Shown: in pieces, positions 58,391-64,000 of the stretch
Layout: each line of letters begins with the position of its first letter
Position numbering within the stretch: position 1 is the stretch's first letter
DNA from: Bilifractor sp002394235
Lineage (GTDB): Bacteria > Bacillota > Clostridia > Lachnospirales > Lachnospiraceae
Assembly: GCF_052118845.1 (NCBI RefSeq)
Contig: NZ_JBQKGJ010000005.1
Span: 99,181 to 163,180, forward strand
Reading direction: 5' to 3'
Length of the DNA stretch: 64,000 nt
Made by a program: the position numbers and the translations under genes
Notes under the pieces: model-generated
What the model was told of the DNA's origin: nothing
Database searches by the model: none
Seen by the model: the letters and a program-made list of their open reading frames with translations, nothing else

Positions 58391-60331
58391 ATGAGTGATA
58401 TACACAAAGACAGAAATTCCGTTTCGTCATCGGAAGAGAATACTGGAACACCGGAATCGTCACCGAGCGAAGACATCGGAGCGCCGGATGTGTCATCGGG
58501 AGAAGACAGTGGAGCATCAGGTGCGTCATCGGGAGAAGACAGTGGAGCATCAGGTGCGTCATCGGGAGAAGACAGTGGAACACCAGATTCGTCTCAAAAG
58601 GAAAAGAGCGGAAATCGGGATGCAGAAGCGAAGACGACCTACAGCTGGGTGAATCCGAAACTCCGGCAGGGTGGATCGGAGCAGACAGGAAATAATCCCT
58701 GGTCCGGCGGAAGTGATGGGAATTACTGGAGATACAGTGACCATACCGGAAACGGAGAAGGACAGGGAGAACAGCATAGAGGGGAAGAAGATGCCGATGC
58801 TCATCAGGAGGAGGGCAGGAGAGATCCCTGGTCCGGCCGGGGCAGAAATGACTATTCTGATTATTCGGCTGGCAGCAGTCGAAGGGACCGGAAAGGACGG
58901 AAAAATCTTGACCAGGATCACCGGGTGAAACGACCGCGACGCAGTGGCAGACATTGGGCAACCGTGGCAGCCATGGCAGTGGTGTTCGGCCTGATCGCGG
59001 GGCTGGTTGCCTACGGCGTTAATTATGTCGGAAACCGGATCCACCCTGTCTATTCATCGGCATCGGCAGGAGAAAACACAGATACCCCGAACCATTCCGG
59101 CAAGGATGCTTCGGATGAGACGGAAAAGGTCACGGCTTCTTCCGGGACAGCGCTTACGCCGGATATTGCGTCTACAGGCAAGGATCAGGAGATGACGGTC
59201 GCAGAGGTCGCATCGGCCGCTATGCCGTCGCTGGTGACGATTTCTACCATGTCCGTAGAAGAAATGCAGAGCTTTTTCGGAGGCACACAGAAATATCAGG
59301 TTCAGGGAGCCGGAACTGGCGTTATTATCGGAGAAAATGATTCAGAGCTTCTGATCGCTACAAATAATCATGTGATAGAAGGCGCGACGCAGGTATCCGT
59401 GGGATTTGTGGATGAGTCGGTTATTTCCGCACAGATCAAGGGATTTGACGAGGATCATGATCTTGCAGTGGTTGCGGTAAAACTCTCGGATATCTCGGAT
59501 GATACAATGGGTCAGATCCGTGTGGCAACCGTCGGGGATTCTGATAAACTTGTTCTGGGTCAGCAGGTGGTGGCTATCGGAAATGCGCTCGGATACGGCC
59601 AGTCGGTGACAAGCGGATATGTCAGTGCGCTTAACCGGTCGCTTCAGCTGTCTGATGGCACAAATACATTTAATTCAGACGGTCTGATTCAGACAGATGC
59701 CGCCATCAACTCCGGAAATTCAGGAGGGGCGCTCCTGAATATGAAGGGAGAGCTGGTCGGCATCAATGAAGCAAAGCGAAGTGGTAATGGCTCACAGGCT
59801 TCTGTCGATAATGTGGGCTTTGCAATTCCCATGGCAAAGGCGGAACCGATTCTGGAGGATCTCATGAATGAGAATACCAGAACACGGCTGGATGACGATG
59901 AGAGGGGGTATCTGGGAATCACATGCGCAGATGTCACGAGCGAGTACTCACAGATCTATAACATGCCGGAGGGCGTCTGTGTTACCTCTGTGGTATCCGG
60001 AGGACCTGCGGATCAGGCGGGAATCCGGAAGGGCGATGTGATTACCAAATTTGACGGCAAGAGTGTTGCTTCATATTCCAAATTGGAAAACCGTCTGAAG
60101 TATTATTCTTCGGGTGAAGAAGTTCCGGTTGTGATACAGCGCGCGAGCGGGAGCTCCTACAAGGAACAGACGGTGAAGGTGACGCTGGGAACAAGTGATG
60201 CGATCAGCAGCATTCAGAATCCGGATTCGCAGGACCAGGGACAGGATAACAATTCTTCGGGTATGCCGGGAACAGAGCCGGGCGGAAACGGCAACAGCGG
60301 AGATATCTTTGGACAAATTTTCGGATACTGA
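58391..60331 (+). CDS. HtrA/DegP-like trypsin-type serine protease with PDZ domain
   Basis: ATG 58391 follows GGAGGAG. The 646-residue protein has a 190-residue disordered, acidic cytoplasmic N-terminus with 11-residue repeats, one membrane segment (about 199-220, ATVAAMAVVFGLIAGLVAYG), then a trypsin-like domain with the triad H327 (TNNHVIEG), D357 (DHDLAVVAV) and S444 (NSGNSGGAL), and a C-terminal PDZ domain (RGYLGITCADVTSEYSQIYN, VVSGGPADQAGIRKGDVI). HtrA proteins degrade or refold damaged envelope proteins. The long repeat tail is unusual. A Gly/Asn-rich C-terminal tail follows. Confidence 0.92.
   Translation: MSDIHKDRNSVSSSEENTGTPESSPSEDIGAPDVSSGEDSGASGASSGEDSGASGASSGEDSGTPDSSQKEKSGNRDAEAKTTYSWVNPKLRQGGSEQTGNNPWSGGSDGNYWRYSDHTGNGEGQGEQHRGEEDADAHQEEGRRDPWSGRGRNDYSDYSAGSSRRDRKGRKNLDQDHRVKRPRRSGRHWATVAAMAVVFGLIAGLVAYGVNYVGNRIHPVYSSASAGENTDTPNHSGKDASDETEKVTASSGTALTPDIASTGKDQEMTVAEVASAAMPSLVTISTMSVEEMQSFFGGTQKYQVQGAGTGVIIGENDSELLIATNNHVIEGATQVSVGFVDESVISAQIKGFDEDHDLAVVAVKLSDISDDTMGQIRVATVGDSDKLVLGQQVVAIGNALGYGQSVTSGYVSALNRSLQLSDGTNTFNSDGLIQTDAAINSGNSGGALLNMKGELVGINEAKRSGNGSQASVDNVGFAIPMAKAEPILEDLMNENTRTRLDDDERGYLGITCADVTSEYSQIYNMPEGVCVTSVVSGGPADQAGIRKGDVITKFDGKSVASYSKLENRLKYYSSGEEVPVVIQRASGSSYKEQTVKVTLGTSDAISSIQNPDSQDQGQDNNSSGMPGTEPGGNGNSGDIFGQIFGY
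58497..58595 (+). repeat. 33-bp tandem repeats in the htrA-like gene
   Basis: About three near-identical 33-bp units with the core CATCGGGAGAAGACAGTGGA encode SSGEDSGASGA-type 11-residue blocks in the acidic N-terminal tail; partial units flank them. Confidence 0.88.
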
Positions 60332-60341
60332 GAGGATAATT

Positions 60342-61898
60342 ATGATTGACGATAAGGATATTATTGACGGAGATTTTCGGGAAGTGCCGGATTCCGGGGA
60401 GAAGAATGCGGACGAAGGGGATGCGGCTGATAAGGACCAGAACGAAAAAACTCCGGACGAGGTAAATGGGGACGGAAAAAATTCATCCGTTTCTGCCGGA
60501 ACATGGAAGACGCGGGAAGAGGATACGGACGATGAAGAAAAGCGTCACAGCGGGCATTACTGCATGATGTGTCATCGTCCGGAAAGCAGCACGGGGAAGC
60601 AGATCGAACTGCCCGGCGGGATGTACATCTGTACGGACTGCATGCAGAAGGGATTCGAGGCAATACAGAATCCCGGAATGAATGAGATGCTGAGCAAACT
60701 TCCGCCTAACGTCGGCATGATCGATTTGTCCGGACTTGGTTTCGGCATGCCTGCCCGCGACCATAAAAAGAAGGAAAAACAGAAGACTCCAAGAAAGAAG
60801 CTCACAATGCAGGATGTGCCGAGACCGCATATCATCAAGGCAAAACTGGACGAATATGTCATCGGTCAGGAGCATGCGAAGAAGGTGATGTCTGTTGCAG
60901 TGTATAACCACTACAAGAGAATTCTTCAGACTCCGGAGCAGATGAAAGACGGGACAGAGATCGAGAAATCAAACATGCTGATGATCGGTCCGACCGGGTC
61001 CGGAAAGACGTATCTGGTTCAGACGCTGGCAAAACTGCTGGATGTGCCCCTGGCCATTACGGATGCCACGAGTCTGACAGAGGCCGGATATATCGGAGAT
61101 GATATCGAAAGCGTTGTGTCGAAGCTTCTCGCGGCGGCAGACAATGATGTGGACCGCGCTGAGCACGGCATCATTTTCATCGATGAGATCGACAAAATTG
61201 CCAAAAAGAAAAATACCAGTCAGAGAGATGTGAGCGGCGAGGCAGTTCAGCAGGGCCTTCTGAAGCTTCTTGAGGGAAGTGAGGTAGAGGTTCCGGTAGG
61301 GGCCACAAGCAAGAACGCCATGGTTCCTCTTGAGACGGTGAACACGAAGAACATTCTCTTTATCTGCGGCGGCGCCTTTCCGGACCTCGAGGATGTGATA
61401 CGGGAGCGTCTGAACCGCACATCGTCCATGGGATTCCAGGCAGAACTGAAGGACCGGTACCAAGAGGACCCCGATATTCTGCAGAAGGTAACGAATGAAG
61501 ATCTCCGGGCCTTCGGAATGATTCCGGAGTTCCTCGGAAGGCTTCCGATTATTTTTTCTCTCGAGAGCCTCACCGAGGATATGCTCGTTAAGATTCTTCG
61601 CGAGCCCAGAAACGCGATATTGAAGCAATATGAGAAGCTTCTTGCGCTTGACGGGGTGAAGCTTGTCTTTGACGACGGTGCGCTGCATTCCATTGCAAAA
61701 AAGGCCCTTGATAAAGATACAGGTGCCCGTGCGCTTCGGGCAATTATAGAGGATTTTATGCTGGATATCATGTATGAGATTCCAAAGGATGACAATATCA
61801 GTGAGGTTGTAGTGACAAAGGAATATGTAGAGCATACCGGCGGACCGAAGATCATCCTGAGGGGACAGGATCTGTCCGGAAGCCCGATTCCTTCCTGA
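60342..61898 (+). CDS. clpX: ClpX-type AAA+ unfoldase with extended N-terminus
   Basis: ATG 60342 follows GAGAGGA. The 518-residue protein begins with a 70-residue acidic extension absent from standard ClpX (about 420 residues), then a four-Cys zinc domain (C74, C77, C97, C100; CMMCHRPES and CTDCMQKG), Walker A GPTGSGKT (216-223), pore loop GYIGDD, Walker B IIFIDEIDKIA and sensor 2 GARALRAIIED. A ClpP-docking-like loop, SMGFQAE, is present. It unfolds tagged proteins for ClpP. No clpP is adjacent, so this may be a second ClpX-like protein beside the one usually found in clpP-clpX-lon. Confidence 0.9.
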   Translation: MIDDKDIIDGDFREVPDSGEKNADEGDAADKDQNEKTPDEVNGDGKNSSVSAGTWKTREEDTDDEEKRHSGHYCMMCHRPESSTGKQIELPGGMYICTDCMQKGFEAIQNPGMNEMLSKLPPNVGMIDLSGLGFGMPARDHKKKEKQKTPRKKLTMQDVPRPHIIKAKLDEYVIGQEHAKKVMSVAVYNHYKRILQTPEQMKDGTEIEKSNMLMIGPTGSGKTYLVQTLAKLLDVPLAITDATSLTEAGYIGDDIESVVSKLLAAADNDVDRAEHGIIFIDEIDKIAKKKNTSQRDVSGEAVQQGLLKLLEGSEVEVPVGATSKNAMVPLETVNTKNILFICGGAFPDLEDVIRERLNRTSSMGFQAELKDRYQEDPDILQKVTNEDLRAFGMIPEFLGRLPIIFSLESLTEDMLVKILREPRNAILKQYEKLLALDGVKLVFDDGALHSIAKKALDKDTGARALRAIIEDFMLDIMYEIPKDDNISEVVVTKEYVEHTGGPKIILRGQDLSGSPIPS

Positions 61899-62079
61899 AT
61901 GAATATGAAGGAAAAGAGGTTTTCTCGAAGGCGGAAGTTCAATGAACAAAGCTGTTCAGCTTCAGGACTACTGTGCGGCTTGTATTTTAGCAATCGGCAG
62001 GCATTCATTGTGAAAAAATGTATTTTTCAGGATACAATTGACAAATTTTTGTCGAAATCCACAGTTTTAACGAATGTTG

Positions 62080-62108
62080 GTGACATTAAGGCAGGAATCA
62101 TGTAAAAT
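62080..62108 (+). promoter_or_regulatory. Promoter of pckA
   Basis: -35 GTGACA (62080-62085), 17-base spacer, -10 TAAAAT (62103-62108). The gap from clpX (61899) is AT-rich and otherwise featureless apart from a TTGTGA-17-GATACA alternative near 62009. The leader to ATG 62272 is about 160 bases. Confidence 0.6.
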
Positions 62109-62271
62109 GATTTCCGTAGAAGATTACGCAGTTATATTTGATCACACAGATATCGGAGAAGCTGTTTATCGTTCCGCTCTGCTGAAGACGCGGAAGATGC
62201 GGGAAACACGGGAATGACTTCCAGATACCGGGTGATTCATGAGTATTTCTGTAAAAGGAGGAAGCAATTCA

Positions 62272-63876
62272 ATGGCTAACGTAGATTTAACAAAGTACGG
62301 CATTACCGGAACAACAGAAATCGTATACAATCCATCCTATGAGAAGCTGTTTGAGGAGGAGACAAAGCCGGAACTCACCGGATATGACAGAGGTCAGGTT
62401 ACAGAGCTCGGCGCGGTTAATGTTATGACCGGTATCTACACCGGACGTTCTCCTAAAGATAAATTCATCGTTATGGATGAGAACTCGAAGGACACCGTAT
62501 GGTGGACATCCGACGAGTACAAGAATGACAATCATCCGGCTTCTCTTGAGGCATGGAAGGCGGTTAAGGAAATCGCGAAGAAGGAGCTCTCCAACAAGAA
62601 GCTCTATGTCGTTGATGGTTTCTGCGGCGCAAATAAGGACACCAGAATGGCTGTCCGTTTCATCATGGAAGTTGCATGGCAGGCACATTTCGTAAGAAAT
62701 ATGTTCATCAAGCCGAATGCCGAGGAAGAGGCAAACTTTGAGCCGGATTTCGTTGTCTACAACGCATCCAAGGCAAAAGTTGAGAATTACAAAGAGCTTG
62801 GCCTGAACTCCGAGACAGCCGTTGTCTTCAACGTAACCTCCAAGGAGCAGGTTATTATCAATACCTGGTACGGCGGAGAGATGAAGAAGGGTATGTTCTC
62901 TATGATGAACTACTTCATGCCGCTGAGGGGCATCGCATCCATGCACTGCTCCGCAAACACAGATCTGAACGGCAAGAACACAGCTGTATTCTTCGGCCTG
63001 TCCGGAACCGGCAAGACCACACTTTCCACTGATCCGAAGCGTCTGCTGATCGGTGATGATGAGCACGGCTGGGACGACAACGGAGTATTCAACTATGAGG
63101 GCGGATGCTACGCAAAGGTTATCAACCTGGACAAGGATTCTGAGCCGGATATCTATAACGCAATCAGAAGAGATGCTCTTCTTGAGAACGTAACGGTAGA
63201 CAAGAACGGAAAGATTGATTTCACGGACAAGAGCGTCACAGAGAACACCCGTGTGTCCTATCCGATCGATCACATTGAGAAGATTGTAAAGCCGATCTCT
63301 CACGGCCCGGCAGCACAGAATGTCATCTTCCTTTCTGCCGATGCATTCGGAGTTCTTCCGCCGGTATCTATTCTGACACCGGAACAGACAAAATATTATT
63401 TCCTGTCCGGATTCACTGCAAAGCTTGCAGGAACCGAGCGTGGAATCACTGAGCCGACACCGACCTTCTCTGCGTGCTTCGGACAGGCATTCCTTGAGCT
63501 GCATCCGACCAAATATGCAGAGGAACTGGTCAAGAGAATGGAGCAGAGCGGAGCAAAGGCTTATCTCGTGAATACCGGATGGAACGGAACCGGAAAACGT
63601 ATCTCTATCAAGGATACCCGTGGTATCATCGATGCCATCCTGAACGGGGATGTTCTGAAGGCACCGACAAAGAAGATCCCGTACTTCGATTTTGAGGTAC
63701 CGACAGAGCTTCCGGGTGTTGACAGCAGCATTCTTGATCCTCGCGATACCTATGCTTCTGCATCTGATTGGGATGAGAAGGCAAAGGATCTTGCAGCAAG
63801 ATTCATCAAGAACTTTGCAAAATATGAGGGCAATGAAGCGGGTAAGGCTCTGGTTTCCGCAGGTCCGCAGCTCTGA
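62272..63876 (+). CDS. pckA: ATP-dependent phosphoenolpyruvate carboxykinase
   Basis: ATG 62272 lies behind AAAGGAGGAAG; an in-frame ATG at 62239 is not supported. The 534-residue enzyme interconverts oxaloacetate and PEP with ATP. Family blocks are TGIYTGRSPKDKFIV, the P-loop GLSGTGKTTLS, the metal site IGDDEHGWDDNGVF and GGCYAKVINL. In fermentative gut Clostridia it often runs in the carboxylating direction, gaining ATP during succinate or propionate formation. Codon use is strongly biased, suggesting high expression. Confidence 0.97.
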   Translation: MANVDLTKYGITGTTEIVYNPSYEKLFEEETKPELTGYDRGQVTELGAVNVMTGIYTGRSPKDKFIVMDENSKDTVWWTSDEYKNDNHPASLEAWKAVKEIAKKELSNKKLYVVDGFCGANKDTRMAVRFIMEVAWQAHFVRNMFIKPNAEEEANFEPDFVVYNASKAKVENYKELGLNSETAVVFNVTSKEQVIINTWYGGEMKKGMFSMMNYFMPLRGIASMHCSANTDLNGKNTAVFFGLSGTGKTTLSTDPKRLLIGDDEHGWDDNGVFNYEGGCYAKVINLDKDSEPDIYNAIRRDALLENVTVDKNGKIDFTDKSVTENTRVSYPIDHIEKIVKPISHGPAAQNVIFLSADAFGVLPPVSILTPEQTKYYFLSGFTAKLAGTERGITEPTPTFSACFGQAFLELHPTKYAEELVKRMEQSGAKAYLVNTGWNGTGKRISIKDTRGIIDAILNGDVLKAPTKKIPYFDFEVPTELPGVDSSILDPRDTYASASDWDEKAKDLAARFIKNFAKYEGNEAGKALVSAGPQL

Positions 63877-63914
63877 TAGACAATCGGAATTTTACTGTAT
63901 AGCCTAATAAGTTG

Positions 63915-63929
63915 TGGGGCCAAGCCCCA
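63915..63929 (+). terminator. Short hairpin after pckA
   Basis: TGGGGC-CAA-GCCCCA, a perfect 6-bp stem, followed by TTAAAAAA; an additional ACCCC...GGGGT pairing follows near 63953-63979. A weak terminator candidate; the window ends soon after. Confidence 0.45.
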
Positions 63930-64000
63930 TTAAAAAAGCGCAAAAAACCCCTATCCAATCTAAACGTGCTTTTATGGGGTAAAATATCAAATGCTATGCG

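Noticed and set aside
62287..63504. 405-codon open frame opposite pckA
   Set aside because: Arises from the strong codon bias of pckA; product is Cys/Leu-rich nonsense with no family resemblance.
1..64000. tRNA, rRNA, CRISPR array, IS element or prophage
   Set aside because: No T-arm/acceptor combinations, no spaced identical repeats with unique spacers, and no transposase, integrase or phage structural proteins were seen.
63887..64000. Start of a tmRNA or another RNA gene after pckA
   Set aside because: GGGGCC stretches are present but nothing matches a tmRNA 5' end; the sequence is explained by short hairpins.

Overview
The window looks like a chromosomal segment of a Lachnospiraceae-type Clostridia (Bacillota). 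Evidence: a moderate-GC genome with GTG/TTG starts and strong AGGAGG ribosome sites; gene neighbourhoods typical of that group (RNase J - YlbF - MltG-like - trmR - trhP; comM - dprA - topA - codY; comEC - holA - rpsT - lepA - hemW; mreB-like - recD2 - comF; cdaA - ybbR); a CIRCE-controlled groESL; a CdaR-type regulator beside a UgpC/MsmK sugar-ABC ATPase; and DUF4358/DHHW/MBOAT proteins. I found no rRNA, tRNA, IS element, prophage or CRISPR array. No genus is claimed.

Layout. 1-3.2 kb: end of RNase J, a YlbF-family protein, a short MltG-like membrane protein, then a wobble-uridine tRNA modification pair (trmR, trhP) with two structured intergenic RNAs. 3.8-10.5 kb: competence/recombination genes comM and dprA, then topA and codY. 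10.9-13.2 kb: CIRCE-groES-groEL. 13.4-15.9 kb (minus): PucR/CdaR-type regulator and sugar ABC ATPase. 16.4-21.3 kb: envelope O-acylation locus (SGNH hydrolase, DUF4358, MBOAT, DHHW). 21.5-24.6 kb: small membrane protein, guaB, HD phosphohydrolase. 24.6-30.8 kb: phosphoribosyltransferase-like gene and argG (minus), then argJ-argB-argD behind a candidate ArgR operator. 30.9-37.7 kb: ComEA-like lipoprotein, then a two-component locus (response regulator, Ser-rich membrane protein, acyltransferase-like protein, zinc-ribbon membrane protein, sensor kinase, GerMN lipoprotein). 38.1-48.8 kb: comEC, holA, rpsT (minus), lepA, hemW, uvrA. 49-57.5 kb: mreB-like, recD2, comF, two membrane proteins, cdaA-ybbR for c-di-AMP. 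57.7-63.9 kb: HPr, HtrA-like protease, an N-terminally extended ClpX, and pckA.

How the genes fit together. Much of a DNA-uptake and processing kit (ComEA-like, ComEC, ComF, DprA, ComM) is scattered across the window, but no pilus (comG) genes are here. Housekeeping genes dominate. Envelope biology is the second theme: O-acylation, GerMN and HtrA proteins, several carrying Ser-rich tails, and a c-di-AMP module.

The least explained content is intergenic. A 96-bp two-hairpin repeat (family A) occurs in four full copies, including an exact head-to-tail tandem, plus one internally deleted copy; two of the five are fused to the U-tract of a rho-independent terminator. A second, modular family (B) has conserved ends and variable internal stem-loops at five loci. 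Tandem repeats with a period divisible by three also occur inside four unrelated genes (dprA, DHHW gene, comEA-like, htrA-like) and between codY and groES. These repeats and the structured leaders are my best candidates for something undescribed.
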